Source of the DNA: Deltaproteobacteria bacterium
Lineage (GTDB): Bacteria; Acidobacteriota; Thermoanaerobaculia; Multivoradales; JAHZIX01
NCBI GenBank assembly: GCA_022601195.1
Contig: JAHZIX010000045.1
Location: 1-64,000 of the forward strand
Length of the DNA stretch: 64,000 bases
Reading direction: 5' to 3'
Part shown: one piece after another, positions 42,130 to 51,885 of the stretch
How positions within the stretch are numbered: position 1 is the stretch's first letter
Layout of the letters: the number at the start of each line of letters is the position of its first letter
Made by a program: the position numbers and the translations under genes
The notes under the pieces: generated by a model
Told to the model about the DNA's origin: nothing
The model's database searches: none
What the model saw: only the letters and a program-made list of their open reading frames with translations

Positions 42130-43368
42130 CTACAGAAGATCCTCGAACATGCCCCTCAGGCTTCCCATCATGTCCCGCATGTTGAATGCCGATCGGCGAC
42201 GTTTTCGGGCCTGGCTCTGCTCGGAAAGCAGGCCCCAACGCAGCAGTCCCGATGCCGTACACCAAGTCGGGCTGTTGATGACGTCTACCAGCCCCCCGAG
42301 ACCCCGGGGCAGGCCATAGCGCACCCCCGTGTTGAAAATCTGCTCCGCCATTTCCAGTAGACCGTCCATCTGGGCACCACCGCCGGTCAGCACGACTCCC
42401 GCCCGTGGAGGCTCCTCAAAACCGTGGCGAACCAGATCCTCTTCCACCAGAGTGAAGAGTTCCTCGGCCCGGGGCTGAAGAATCTCGCATAGCTCTCTGC
42501 GCGGCACCACCCGGGTCGTACCACCAGCCACGGTAGGCACCGAGAGGCCTTCGTCGTCGCTGACCATGTGAGCCAGGCAGCAGCCATCACGAACCTTGAT
42601 CTTCTCCGCTTCCGCAAAAGGAGTTCTCAAGACCATGGCGAGATCATTGGTGAAATGCCCCGCCGCCACCGGCAGCACTCCACTGTGCTGAACTTCTCCG
42701 TCGCCGAATAGGGCGTATTCCGTAGTTCCGGCGCCGAGATCGAGCAATAAGACACCCAACTCCCGTTCGTCGTTGGTGAGCACAGCCTCCGCGGTAGCCA
42801 AGGGCTCGAACACCATCTCGAGGACCTCGATGCCGGCGCGATTGACGCAGGTCAACAAAGTTTTGGAGCGAGTGACATTGCCCGTCACCAGGTGAAGCAA
42901 GACCTCCAGCCGGCTACCGAGCATGCCGATGGGCTCGGAAATGCCGCCCTGCTCATCGACCAGGAACTCCTGGGGAATCGCGTGCAGGATCTTGCGATCC
43001 GAAGGTAGCGCCGCCGACTGGGCAGCCTCTAGAACCCGCTTGATGTCGTCGCTAGAGATCTCCCGATCTTTTCGTTTTACGGACACCATGCCACGGCAGT
43101 TGACACTGCGAATATCGGCACCAGCCATTCCAACATACGCCTGGGAGATTTCGACCCCGGCCATCACCTCCGCCTCTTCGCTGGCCTGTTTCAGCGCGTC
43201 CACGGTGGCTTCGACGTTGACGATATTGCCCTTGCGGGTGCCACGGTTGGGCGCGACGCCCTTGCCCACCACCTCGATGCCTGCTTCCGCATCGCGAAGG
43301 CCGATGAGCACGCCAATCTTCGAAGAGCCGATATCGATTCCTACCAGGTAATCTTCCGGTTTGGCCAT
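42130..43368 (-). CDS. ftsA: Cell division protein FtsA
   Basis: Actin-like ATPase that anchors FtsZ to the membrane. 412 residues from ATG 43368 (GAGG upstream); a GTG at 43377 would give a four-base overlap with ftsQ. Signatures: phosphate-1 motif VGIDIGSSKIGVLIG, the 1C domain NVEATVDALKQASEEAEVMAG, LLDLGAGTTEYALFGDG (phosphate 2), VVLTGGGAQMDGL (adenosine) and a C-terminal amphipathic segment MRDMMGSLRGMFEDLL for membrane binding. Confidence 0.97.
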   Translation of the reverse strand: MAKPEDYLVGIDIGSSKIGVLIGLRDAEAGIEVVGKGVAPNRGTRKGNIVNVEATVDALKQASEEAEVMAGVEISQAYVGMAGADIRSVNCRGMVSVKRKDREISSDDIKRVLEAAQSAALPSDRKILHAIPQEFLVDEQGGISEPIGMLGSRLEVLLHLVTGNVTRSKTLLTCVNRAGIEVLEMVFEPLATAEAVLTNDERELGVLLLDLGAGTTEYALFGDGEVQHSGVLPVAAGHFTNDLAMVLRTPFAEAEKIKVRDGCCLAHMVSDDEGLSVPTVAGGTTRVVPRRELCEILQPRAEELFTLVEEDLVRHGFEEPPRAGVVLTGGGAQMDGLLEMAEQIFNTGVRYGLPRGLGGLVDVINSPTWCTASGLLRWGLLSEQSQARKRRRSAFNMRDMMGSLRGMFEDLL

Positions 43369-43373
43369 TCGCC

Positions 43374-44261
43374 TCACCCTCTACTCGGAAAGCGATCCGG
43401 GACCCTATTGCCCCTCTCGCCGTCAGGTTGCAAAACGATCCTGCGCGCAAAGCGCAGATCTAAAGCTTTCACGTGCCGGTATCGCGATGCGATCTCCAGC
43501 AGCACCCTCTCCAGGTACTTTTCTTTCTCCACGAGACTTCCCGACCGAACCAAGACGGGGTAAGGAAGAGCTGCGAAGGTCAGGCGAAAATCTTCCTTGC
43601 CCAACACTTCCACCTCTTGCAGGGTCGCCGCCCAGGGCAACCCCAAACGGCCTGGCTCCGCGGCCACGGCCAGCGCTCGGCGAACGTCCTCCGGTGCCGA
43701 GAGCCCTCCCCGCAACAGAGGCAAGCCCACCACCGTCTCCTCGGCGCTCAAGGAGGCGATGACCCTTCCGTCACTATCCACGAAAGACCTTTCCGCGCTT
43801 CCTTCGAGCACAGCTCTGGGCTGCCGCGGAACGATGTCGACTTCCAAACCGTGGGGCAGAGCTTTGCGAATGGACGCACCGGCGACCCAGGGGTGCTCGC
43901 TGAGCTGGAGGCCGACTGTGGACAGGGACATGCGCAAGAGGTTTTGCCCAACGAACGGGGACAACGCTTCTTCCACCCACACCTCTGGCACTCGGTCGGC
44001 GGCTCGCACCTGTAGCTCCTGCAGAGCTAGATGGGGCGTCGTGAGAGCCCACGCCGCGAAGGCAACCGGCGCCCCCACCAAGAAGACCGCCGCGACAAAC
44101 AACTTGAGAGCCCCCAGCAGACGCCGCTTTCGCCGATGCCGCTGTACCACTCCCGGTCGGCGGAAGGGGGCTTGGGCGGGCTCCAGCGCCAGGGCCGGGC
44201 GGGGCCGGTGGGGCGATGCCACGGCGGAATCCCGTTCCCGGGACAGGGGCACAGCGCTCAT
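43374..44261 (-). CDS. ftsQ: Cell division protein FtsQ/DivIB
   Basis: 295 residues. A basic cytosolic tail is followed by one membrane helix (LLGALKLFVAAVFLVGAPVAFAAWAL), a POTRA domain (LALQELQVRAADRVPEVWVEEAL, VGQNLLRMSLSTVGLQLSEHPWVAGASIRKALPHGLEVDIVPRQPRAVL) and the FtsQ beta domain (FVDSDGRVIASL, PLLRGG). It links the FtsL-type proteins with septal synthases. The ATG overlaps the murC stop (ATGA). No murB or ddl gene intervenes between murC and ftsQ. Confidence 0.92.
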   Translation of the reverse strand: MSAVPLSRERDSAVASPHRPRPALALEPAQAPFRRPGVVQRHRRKRRLLGALKLFVAAVFLVGAPVAFAAWALTTPHLALQELQVRAADRVPEVWVEEALSPFVGQNLLRMSLSTVGLQLSEHPWVAGASIRKALPHGLEVDIVPRQPRAVLEGSAERSFVDSDGRVIASLSAEETVVGLPLLRGGLSAPEDVRRALAVAAEPGRLGLPWAATLQEVEVLGKEDFRLTFAALPYPVLVRSGSLVEKEKYLERVLLEIASRYRHVKALDLRFARRIVLQPDGERGNRVPDRFPSRG

Positions 44262-45676
44262 CGCTCCTCCACCGCCACGAGCTCCCCGGACGAGGGGGCA
44301 TCTTGGGCCAATAGGGAAAGGCCTAGACGATTGATGTTGCCTGCTCCCAAGGTGATCACCAGATCCCCCGGCGCTACGGCCTCTGCCAGACGCTGCTCAG
44401 CCTCCTGCCATTGGGAGCAGAAGAACACATTGCGGTGGCCACTGGCCTTTGCCTCTTTGACCAGCAAATCTCCGGAGATCCCGTCCATGGGGCTCTCTCG
44501 GGAGCCATAGATTTCGGTCACCAGGACGTGGTCCGCTGCCAACAAAGAGCGACCGAATTCCTGAGCCAAGAGCTGGGTCCGGCTGTAGAGATGAGGCTGA
44601 AAAATGGCATGCACTCTGCCTTCGCAAGCCTGACGAGCCGCCTTGAGGGCCGCAGCTACCTCCGTTGGGTGGTGGGCGTAGTCATCGACCACCGCTGCAC
44701 CTCGCCAGTCTCCCAACTGCTCGAACCGACGGTGGACTCCCCCAAAGGAAGCCAGCGCCGAAGAGATGGCCGGAAAACCCAATTCCAGGGAGAGGCCTAC
44801 CGCCACCGCAGCCAGAGCGTTGCGCACATTGTGTTCTCCGGGCATGGGCAGATCGACCGTGCCCAGATCCCCAACCCCAGCCTGAACCACCCGAAAACGA
44901 CTTCCCCAGCCACGGGGTTCGACGTCTACCGCCGATAACTCCGCCTGTGGCGACAGCCCATAGGTAAGCAACCGACGCTCCGCCAGTCTGGGCAGGATCT
45001 GCTGGACCCCCTCGTCGTCAAGGCACAGAATGACCTGGCCGAAGAAAGGAATTTTGTCCGCAAACTCTACGAAGGCGTCCTGAATCTCTTCGAGATCCCG
45101 GTAGGTATCCAGGTGATCTCGGTCGATGCAGGTCACCACTGCAATGATCGGTGCCAGACGGAGAAAGCTACGGTCGAACTCATCAGCTTCGGCAACCAGA
45201 TAGTCACTCTTCCCGAGCCTCGCTCCGGTGCCGGAAACCCGCAGGCGGCCACCGACGATCACCGTCGGATCCATCCCCCCGTCGGTAAGAAGAGAACCCA
45301 CCAGCGAGGTCGTGGTGGTTTTCCCGTGAGTGCCGGCCACCGCGATGCCGTATTTCAAACGCATCAACTCTGCGAGCATCTCAGCTCGGCGCACCACCGT
45401 CACTCCCCGCTCTCGAGCCGCCACCACTTCCGGATTCGTCTGAGGGATTGCCGACGAGATCACCACCAAATCCACCCCATCGAGGTGATCCGGCGAATGG
45501 CCTTGAGAAATGCGCACACCCAACTTTGCTAGGCGCTCGGTGGTCTCGCTGAACGCCTGATCGCAGCCAGTGACTTCTAGATCGTAGTCCAGCAGTACCT
45601 CGGCGATGCCGCTCATGCCGGCACCACCAATGCCGACGAAATGAACCCTCGAAAGGCCAGAAAAGCGCTGAAACAT
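44258..45676 (-). CDS. murC: UDP-N-acetylmuramate-L-alanine ligase
   Basis: Cytosolic ATP-dependent ligase that adds L-Ala to UDP-MurNAc. 472 residues from ATG 45676, whose first base is shared with the murG stop (TGATG). Motifs: HFVGIGGAGMSGIAEVL, the ATP loop VAGTHGKTTTTSLVGSLL, ADEFDRSFL, PGEHNVRNALAAVAVGL and the DDYAHHPTEVAAAL motif typical of MurC, then FQPHLYSRT. Confidence 0.98.
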   Translation of the reverse strand: MFQRFSGLSRVHFVGIGGAGMSGIAEVLLDYDLEVTGCDQAFSETTERLAKLGVRISQGHSPDHLDGVDLVVISSAIPQTNPEVVAARERGVTVVRRAEMLAELMRLKYGIAVAGTHGKTTTTSLVGSLLTDGGMDPTVIVGGRLRVSGTGARLGKSDYLVAEADEFDRSFLRLAPIIAVVTCIDRDHLDTYRDLEEIQDAFVEFADKIPFFGQVILCLDDEGVQQILPRLAERRLLTYGLSPQAELSAVDVEPRGWGSRFRVVQAGVGDLGTVDLPMPGEHNVRNALAAVAVGLSLELGFPAISSALASFGGVHRRFEQLGDWRGAAVVDDYAHHPTEVAAALKAARQACEGRVHAIFQPHLYSRTQLLAQEFGRSLLAADHVLVTEIYGSRESPMDGISGDLLVKEAKASGHRNVFFCSQWQEAEQRLAEAVAPGDLVITLGAGNINRLGLSLLAQDAPSSGELVAVEER

Positions 45677-46896
45677 CAGCCTTCCCCCCTCTCGAAGCCA
45701 GCCAATGCCTCGACCCGGTCGGCGATCAGCGTAGCGGAATCCCGTCGCGCCAAAGAGCGAGCGCAACTCCCCATGGATACCAGCTTGGAGCGGTCTCCCA
45801 GGAGCTTTGCCAGGCTCTCCGCCAGGAAATTCCTCTCCACTTGTTCCGGGAGCAGAACCTGAGCCGCGCCCGCTGTCTCCAGAACGCGGCCGTTGTCCAG
45901 TTGGTGGCCCAAAGCCCCCGCCAAGGGCACCAATAAGGAGGGCCGACCGGCAGCACAGATCTCCGCCAGCGTGACGGCTCCAGCGCGGGAAATGATCAGA
46001 TCGCTTTGCCCCATGGCTCCCGCCATGTCTTCGAGAAACGGCACGACTTTCACCAAGGGCCCTCGATCAACCACCCCTTGCCCAAAGTCCCCCGCCTCGG
46101 AAGACACTTGCCCCGACTCAGCTTGCCCCGGTGGTGGGGAGCCCGCACTCCTCACAGCGTCGTCGTAGGCTTGCTGGGTCACCGCCAAGTGACGCTCCCC
46201 GCATTGATGAGTGATCTCCAGCCCCCCCAGAACCTTCGCTGCCTCAACCACCGCTTCCGGTAGGGCCTGGTTGAGCTGTAGAGCTCCCTGGCTCCCCCCG
46301 AGCACCAAGAGCCGGGGAGGCCGGGGGACAGCTGGAGCTTCCTCGAGGCCCGGAGTTTCGAAAAACACCTGACGCACGGGAACTCCCGTGACCAGAGAAG
46401 GGCAGGCGAACTCCTGGCTCGTCTGTTCATAGGCCACTGCCGCTTCCGCGGCAAGTCGAGAAAGCCATCGATTGGCGACCCCGGAGCGAGCATTGGGCTC
46501 TAAGAGTAGGACCGGAAGACTCGCCAACCGAGCCCCCACCAGAGCGGGAGCGGAGACGTACCCGCCGGTTCCCACCACGGCCCGTACACCCAGGCGCCGC
46601 ACCAAACTCCTGGCAGCGACAGCGGAAAGTCCCAGAGTGGCCACGGCCTTGGCCTTGCCGAAAACTCCCTGGCCCACCAAGGGCCGAGCCGCCAAAGCGT
46701 GAAAGGGGATGTCACGAGCCGTCACCAGCCGAGCCTCCAAACCCTGGGAGGATCCAGCGAAAGTCACCTGGTGTCCCCTTTCCTGCAACTCGTCGGCGAG
46801 AGTGAGGGCCGGGAAGACATGGCCACCGGAGCCTCCCCCTGCCAGGAGCACGTGAAGAGGCGCGGAAGAGAGAGGTTTCGGCATCTCATCATCCAT
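45676..46896 (-). CDS. murG: UDP-GlcNAc:undecaprenyl-pyrophosphoryl-MurNAc-pentapeptide GlcNAc transferase
   Basis: Makes lipid II from lipid I at the inner face of the membrane. About 406 residues; ATG codons at 46896 and 46884 are both possible and both lie at the ftsW stop. Motifs: the N-terminal LLAGGGSGGHVFPALTLADEL, VVGTGGYVSAPALVGA, LLEPNARSGVANRW, VLGGSQGALQLN and SRAGAVTLAEICAAGRPSLLVPL. The protein is somewhat longer than most MurG (about 360) owing to a Gln/Ser/Gly-rich insertion around AGSPPPGQAESGQVSSEAG. Confidence 0.97.
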   Translation of the reverse strand: MDDEMPKPLSSAPLHVLLAGGGSGGHVFPALTLADELQERGHQVTFAGSSQGLEARLVTARDIPFHALAARPLVGQGVFGKAKAVATLGLSAVAARSLVRRLGVRAVVGTGGYVSAPALVGARLASLPVLLLEPNARSGVANRWLSRLAAEAAVAYEQTSQEFACPSLVTGVPVRQVFFETPGLEEAPAVPRPPRLLVLGGSQGALQLNQALPEAVVEAAKVLGGLEITHQCGERHLAVTQQAYDDAVRSAGSPPPGQAESGQVSSEAGDFGQGVVDRGPLVKVVPFLEDMAGAMGQSDLIISRAGAVTLAEICAAGRPSLLVPLAGALGHQLDNGRVLETAGAAQVLLPEQVERNFLAESLAKLLGDRSKLVSMGSCARSLARRDSATLIADRVEALAGFERGEG

Positions 46897-47974
46897 GCTG
46901 GGAGACATTGAGAATGACACCCGCGGCGGTCAGCGTGCTCACCAGGGAGGAGCCGCCGTAGGAGACGAAGGGCAAAGGAATTCCCTTGGTGGGAAGCAGG
47001 GAAAGGGACACGCTGATGTGGGTCAACGCTTGGATTCCCAACAAGGCGGTAAAACCCCAGGCCAAAAAAGCACCGAAGCGATCCGGGGCGCGCAGACCTG
47101 CTCGAATTCCCCGTGCAATCAAAGCACCAAAGAGGGCCAGCAAGCAGAGAGCACCGATCATTCCCAGCTCTTCGCAGACGATGGAGAAGACGAAATCCGA
47201 ATGGGGATGAGGGAGGTAGTAGAGCTTCTGCAAACTCTGCCCCAAGCCCAGGCCGGAGAAACCACCGGAGCCCACGGCTATCAGCGACTGACTGATCTGA
47301 AATCCACTTCCCAAAGGATCGTCGTCGGGACGAAGAAAGGTCCCCAGACGGCGCGCCCGGTAAGGGGCCATAGTGACCAACAAATAGAGCATCGGAATGC
47401 TCAATGCGAAGGCCGTCACCACATAACGCCAGGCCAGGCCAGCCAGGAAGAGCATCACTGCGGCGGTGGTCATCAGCAGTACCGCCGTGCCCATGTCCGG
47501 CTCTAGCAGCAATAGTCCCGCCAGGAGTCCGACGATGGCCAGGCAGGGCACCAGGCATTGAGCTTGGTTGATGCGGTCCCATTTGCGATCGATCTGATAG
47601 GCGAGAAACGGAATCAATACCAGCTTGGCCAGCTCCGAGGGCTGGACGGAAATCCCGCCCAGGAAGAACCATCGGCGGGCATTGTTGACGGCCGGCGAGA
47701 ACAGCACAGCGACCAACAACACCACGATGCCCCCCAGGAGCGCGTAGACCAACCATTTGCGACGCAGGATCTGGTAGTCGATGTGCATCGCCGTCGCCAT
47801 GAAGATGAGGCCGACCCCAGCTGCCAAGGTCTGCTTGACGAGAAAGGGGTTGATGGCCGGATCCAAATCCCGGGCGATCGCAGCGCTGGCGGAATAGACC
47901 ATGACCAGGCCGAAGCTGGCGAGGGCCACCACGGAGGTGAAAAGCATCTTGTCGAAAGCCAGCTTCTTAGCCAT
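46889..47974 (-). CDS. ftsW: Septal peptidoglycan glycosyltransferase FtsW (SEDS family)
   Basis: 361 residues from ATG 47974 (GGAGG upstream, overlap of eight bases with murD). About ten membrane helices. SEDS motifs: ASFGLVMVYSAS, NNARRWFFLGGISVQPSELAKLVLIPFLA, EPDMGTAVLL, the segment GSGGFSGLGLGQSLQKLYYLPHPHSDFVFSIVCEELG and LLPTKGIPLPFVSYGGSSLV. Works with the FtsI transpeptidase encoded in the same cluster. Confidence 0.97.
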   Translation of the reverse strand: MAKKLAFDKMLFTSVVALASFGLVMVYSASAAIARDLDPAINPFLVKQTLAAGVGLIFMATAMHIDYQILRRKWLVYALLGGIVVLLVAVLFSPAVNNARRWFFLGGISVQPSELAKLVLIPFLAYQIDRKWDRINQAQCLVPCLAIVGLLAGLLLLEPDMGTAVLLMTTAAVMLFLAGLAWRYVVTAFALSIPMLYLLVTMAPYRARRLGTFLRPDDDPLGSGFQISQSLIAVGSGGFSGLGLGQSLQKLYYLPHPHSDFVFSIVCEELGMIGALCLLALFGALIARGIRAGLRAPDRFGAFLAWGFTALLGIQALTHISVSLSLLPTKGIPLPFVSYGGSSLVSTLTAAGVILNVSQHG

Positions 47975-49346
47975 GGATGGCCTCCGGCAACGCACTCACC
48001 AGGGCGCGAAAGGCTTCACCCCGCTGGGCGTAGCTGGAAAACTGATCAAAGCTGGCGCAGGCCGGAGAGAGCAACACCACCTCGCCGGGTGCTGCCTGGC
48101 GAGAGGCGGAGGCCACGGCCTTCTCGAGGGTTCCCGAGGTTTCCCCGGGCACGACCCCTTCCAAGGCAGCCCCAAACACACTGGCGGACTCGCCGATCAG
48201 GTATAGCCGACGGGCCTTGCGCTGGATCAGGCCGGCGAGCAAGCTTGGGTCGTCGCCTTTGTGGACACCGCCCAAGATTAGGTGCACCGAACCATCTGGC
48301 AGATCCTCGAGAGACTTGGCGGTCGCTGCCACATTGGTGCCCTTGGAGTCGTTGTAGAAGGCCACTCGGCCCCCCTTGCCGATACGTTCCATGCGGTGCG
48401 GCAGGCCCTGAAAGCTCTTTAGCGCGACCTTCAGGTGACTCGACTCTGCTCCAAAGGGGCGAGCCAACAGGGAAGCGGCCATCGCGTTTTCCAAATTGTG
48501 GGCACCATCCAGGCCGAGGTCTCGTCGCTCGAAAAGGGCCGAGGGTGCCTCTCCGGGTACCGCCTCCCAGACCGTGCCATCGGCAAGAAAGCAACCATCC
48601 TTCACTTCCGAGGAGCGGGAGAACATGCGTCGACGCGCTCGGGCCCGGGCCGTCAAAGCCACCACCGCGGGGTCATCGCCGTTGATGACTGCGAGGTTCT
48701 CCGCTCCCTGATTGCGAAAGATTTCCCCTTTGGCGGCAACATAGTCATCGAAGCTTGCATAGCGGTCCAGATGATCCGGAGACAAGTTGAGTAGCGCCGC
48801 GACCTCGGGTTGAAAGGTCTCCAGGTTTTCCAACTGGAAGCTCGAGAGCTCGACGACAAAAACTCGCCCTTCGGGACCGTCTACCCGACCACTGATGGGC
48901 TCTCCGATATTGCCGCAGACTTCCACATCTCGGCCGGCGGCTCTCAAGATGGCTCCGGTCAACTCCGTCGTCGTACTCTTGCCGTTGGTGCCTGTGATGC
49001 CGATCACCGGCCCGTCCAATAGGGGAAATGCGAGCTCCACCTCGGAGATCACGGACAAGCCAGCTTGCCGAGCCGCCTCCAAGAGTGCCTTGTCGGAGGG
49101 GACCCCGGGGCTCACCACGATTCCATCCAGATTCGCCGGCAGGGTCTTCAACTCACCGCCCGCAACCAACTGGAATCCTGGCGTTTCGCGCAGACTCCCC
49201 AGCTTCAGCTGGTCTTCCGGCCGCTCGTCTACGGCGACCACTTCGACCCCACGGGAGAGCAGCAAGCGGGATGCGGCAAGGCCCGATAGGCCCAAGCCAT
49301 ACACCAGCGCCTTGCGCCAATCTCTGTTGCTCCATGGGGATCTCAA
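47967..49346 (-). CDS. murD: UDP-N-acetylmuramoyl-L-alanine-D-glutamate ligase
   Basis: 459 residues from TTG 49346, which has GAGG eight bases upstream; another TTG at 49361 is possible. The open frame continues upstream through mraY in a wrong frame, which is an artefact. Motifs: LVYGLGLSGLAASRLLL, the ATP loop ITGTNGKSTTTELTGAIL, VVELSSFQLENLETF, LNLSPDHLDRYASFDDYVAAK, FYNDSKGTNVAATAKSL and LLSPACASFDQF. Adds D-Glu to UDP-MurNAc-L-Ala. Confidence 0.97.
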   Translation of the reverse strand: MRSPWSNRDWRKALVYGLGLSGLAASRLLLSRGVEVVAVDERPEDQLKLGSLRETPGFQLVAGGELKTLPANLDGIVVSPGVPSDKALLEAARQAGLSVISEVELAFPLLDGPVIGITGTNGKSTTTELTGAILRAAGRDVEVCGNIGEPISGRVDGPEGRVFVVELSSFQLENLETFQPEVAALLNLSPDHLDRYASFDDYVAAKGEIFRNQGAENLAVINGDDPAVVALTARARARRRMFSRSSEVKDGCFLADGTVWEAVPGEAPSALFERRDLGLDGAHNLENAMAASLLARPFGAESSHLKVALKSFQGLPHRMERIGKGGRVAFYNDSKGTNVAATAKSLEDLPDGSVHLILGGVHKGDDPSLLAGLIQRKARRLYLIGESASVFGAALEGVVPGETSGTLEKAVASASRQAAPGEVVLLSPACASFDQFSSYAQRGEAFRALVSALPEAIHG

Positions 49347-49372
49347 CTTCGTATTCCTCAAATCTTCCGCGA

Positions 49373-50458
49373 TCAACGCAACTTCAGTGTCGCCAGGCCC
49401 ATCAGCCCAAAGAACAGCGCCAGGATCCAGAAACGAACAATGATCTTCGACTCGGCCCACCCGGCCAGCTCGAAGTGGTGGTGAAGGGGTGCCATGCGCA
49501 AGACACGACGCCCGGTCAACTTGAAGGAAGTCACTTGGGCGATCACGGAGAGAGCCTCCAAGACGAAGAGACCGCCGACGATAACCAGTAGAAGCTCCTG
49601 CTTTGCCAAAACAGCCACGGTGCCGATGGCGGCACCGATGGACAGAGACCCGACATCTCCCATAAACACTTCGGCAGGGTGAGAGTTGAACCAAAGGAAA
49701 CCGAGACTGGCCCCAGCCAAGGCGGCACAAAAAATAGCCACCTCTCCAACCCCGGCGACGTAGGGAACCTGGAGATAGTTCGCCACCACTCGATGCCCCG
49801 CCACATAGGTGAGCACCGCATAGGTACTGGCGGCGATCAAAGTGGCACCAATGGCCAAGCCGTCCAGCCCGTCGGTCAAATTGACGGCGTTGGAGCAACC
49901 CACCAACACGAACATGAAAAACGGCACATAGAGCAGCCCCAGACTCAAGACAAATTTCTTGAAGAAGGGAAACACCAAGATCGTTGCATTGGGATCGGCC
50001 CCGGGAAGGGAGAGAACGCACCAGCCGGCAATTCCTGCCGCAACGGCTTGGAGGAGGAATTTGGACCGAGCTGTAAGGCCCAAGTTTCGCTTGTTGCTGA
50101 TCTTCAGATAATCGTCCGCAAAGCCGATCACGCCAAAGGCGGCAGTGGTTCCCACCACCAGCCACACATAGCGGTTCGTCAAGTTTGCCCAGAGGAGAGT
50201 CGAAGTCAGCAGTGCAAAGAGAATGAGTAGCCCTCCCATGGTGGGCGTACCTTCTTTTGCCTGGTGACTCTCCGGCCCAGCCTGGTGAATTCTCTGCCCC
50301 ACGGAAAGCCGCCTCAAGGTTCGAATACACCAGGGACCGAAGACCAGGCAGAGCACCAATGCCGTCAAAGTAGCGCCAGCCGCTCGGAAAGTGATGTAGC
50401 GAAAGACGTTGAAAGCAACGAAGGTGTCTCGCAGAGGGTAGAGGAGGTGGTACAGCAT
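49373..50458 (-). CDS. mraY: Phospho-N-acetylmuramoyl-pentapeptide transferase
   Basis: 361 residues, ten membrane helices predicted. Forms lipid I from UDP-MurNAc-pentapeptide and undecaprenyl phosphate. Motifs: KEGTPTMGGLLIL, GFADDYLK (catalytic aspartates), NAVNLTDGLDGLAIG, FNSHPAEVFMGDVGSLSIG and the C-terminal MAPLHHHFELAGWAESKIIVRFW. The ATG overlaps the murF stop (TAATG). Confidence 0.98.
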   Translation of the reverse strand: MLYHLLYPLRDTFVAFNVFRYITFRAAGATLTALVLCLVFGPWCIRTLRRLSVGQRIHQAGPESHQAKEGTPTMGGLLILFALLTSTLLWANLTNRYVWLVVGTTAAFGVIGFADDYLKISNKRNLGLTARSKFLLQAVAAGIAGWCVLSLPGADPNATILVFPFFKKFVLSLGLLYVPFFMFVLVGCSNAVNLTDGLDGLAIGATLIAASTYAVLTYVAGHRVVANYLQVPYVAGVGEVAIFCAALAGASLGFLWFNSHPAEVFMGDVGSLSIGAAIGTVAVLAKQELLLVIVGGLFVLEALSVIAQVTSFKLTGRRVLRMAPLHHHFELAGWAESKIIVRFWILALFFGLMGLATLKLR

Positions 50459-51885
50459 TAGCCTTCCTGCTCCTCACCCAGCTCCTGGGCTAGGACTGCG
50501 GTCACCAGAGTATCGAGGCGAACGCCCCGAGATCCCTTGACCAACAGTAGATCTCCCTCTTGCAACTCTTCGAGAACAGGGGCCATAGCGGCATCGGCAT
50601 CGGCGAAGGTCAGAGTTCTCGCTCCTTCCCCTGCGGCGCCAAGACTTACCGCTTCCCGGAAGTTACCGATCGCTACAACCGGCTCAAATCCCAAACGAGC
50701 CGCTGCACGGCCAGCTTGCAAGTGATAGGCCTCCGCAGACGGCCCCAACTCCAGCATGTCCCCCAAGACCACCCATCGCCTCGAGGCGCTGAGTTGGGCA
50801 GCGCTGTCTAGAGATTTGGCAACAGCTGCTGGATTGGAGTTGTAGGAGTCATCGATGAGAGTTCCACCGGCCGGCAGCGGATGCACCGCTCCCCGACCAC
50901 TCTCTCCGGAGATGCGCGGTGCGGCAGCGGCAATATCCTCCAGGCTCAAGCCCAGGGCCCACCCACAGGCTGCCGCAGCCAGAAAGTTGTCTACGTTGTA
51001 GAGCCCGAAGAGGGGTAGCTCCACGGGCACCCTACGGCCCATGACAACCAGATCGAAGCGACTCCCAGGACCGCCGGACGGAGCTCCTTCGATGGCCTCG
51101 GCCCGGACGTGGGCTTTCGGTGAACGGCCAAAGAAGACCGTGCGACCAGGGTGACGAGAGGCGATTCGGATGACTTCCTCATCGTCGGCGTTGGCGATCA
51201 GCAAGCCGTTGGAGCTCAGGCCCTCTAGAATCTCGCTCTTGGCGTCGGCGATGGCCCGCAGACTGCCGAAGAACTCGAGGTGAGCTGGAGCCACGTTGGT
51301 GATCACCGCAACATCTGGACTGGCTAGGCGGCTGAGCTGGCCTAGCTCCCCAGCTTCCGACATTCCCAGCTCCGCCACCATCCACTCGGTGTCATTGGCG
51401 ATGCCCAAGAGGGCCAAGGGAAAGCCGTAGAGATTGTTGAAGTTCCCAGGACTCTTAGCGACCTTGAAGCGGCTCGACAGGATCTCTGCCAGCATCTCTT
51501 TGGTCGTCGTCTTTCCCGCCGAGCCGGTGATCGCCACCAAACGCTCCGGCACTTCCCGCCGCACCGCTGCGGTGAGGTCATGAAGGGCATCGAGACCGCT
51601 CTCGACTCGCAGTACCGGACCGCCGGCTCCAACCCAGGTCTCCAGGACTTCCGGCTGGGCACGTAGAAAGGGGGCTTCCACCACGGCTCCCGCTGCTCCC
51701 TTACCGAGAGCATCGGCGACGAAGCGATGGCCGTCCGTTTGCTCCCCGGCGACAGCAAAGAACAACTCACCACCGCCAATGCGGCGAGAGTCCAGAGTGG
51801 CTCCTCGAAAGTCGCCCTGGGAATCTCCGGTGATGACCTCTGCGTTGATCATCCGGGCCGCCTTATCGATCCGCCATTGGACCAA
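50458..51885 (-). CDS. murF: UDP-MurNAc-tripeptide D-alanyl-D-alanine ligase
   Basis: 475 residues from TTG 51885, supported by GGAGG six bases upstream; it overlaps murE by 23 bases. Motifs: TLDSRRIGGGELFFAVAGEQTDGHRFV, the ATP loop ITGSAGKTTTKEML, NFNNLYGFPLALL, ITNVAPAHLEFFGSL, LIDDSYNSNPAAVAKSLD and LLLVKGSRGVRLD. Adds D-Ala-D-Ala to complete the pentapeptide. No ddl gene is in the window. Confidence 0.97.
   Translation of the reverse strand: MVQWRIDKAARMINAEVITGDSQGDFRGATLDSRRIGGGELFFAVAGEQTDGHRFVADALGKGAAGAVVEAPFLRAQPEVLETWVGAGGPVLRVESGLDALHDLTAAVRREVPERLVAITGSAGKTTTKEMLAEILSSRFKVAKSPGNFNNLYGFPLALLGIANDTEWMVAELGMSEAGELGQLSRLASPDVAVITNVAPAHLEFFGSLRAIADAKSEILEGLSSNGLLIANADDEEVIRIASRHPGRTVFFGRSPKAHVRAEAIEGAPSGGPGSRFDLVVMGRRVPVELPLFGLYNVDNFLAAAACGWALGLSLEDIAAAAPRISGESGRGAVHPLPAGGTLIDDSYNSNPAAVAKSLDSAAQLSASRRWVVLGDMLELGPSAEAYHLQAGRAAARLGFEPVVAIGNFREAVSLGAAGEGARTLTFADADAAMAPVLEELQEGDLLLVKGSRGVRLDTLVTAVLAQELGEEQEG

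Noticed and set aside
49347..50477. Long upstream extension of the murD open frame
   Set aside because: It runs through mraY in another frame and encodes a low-complexity Arg/Ser/Gly-rich product; MurD homology begins near 49346.
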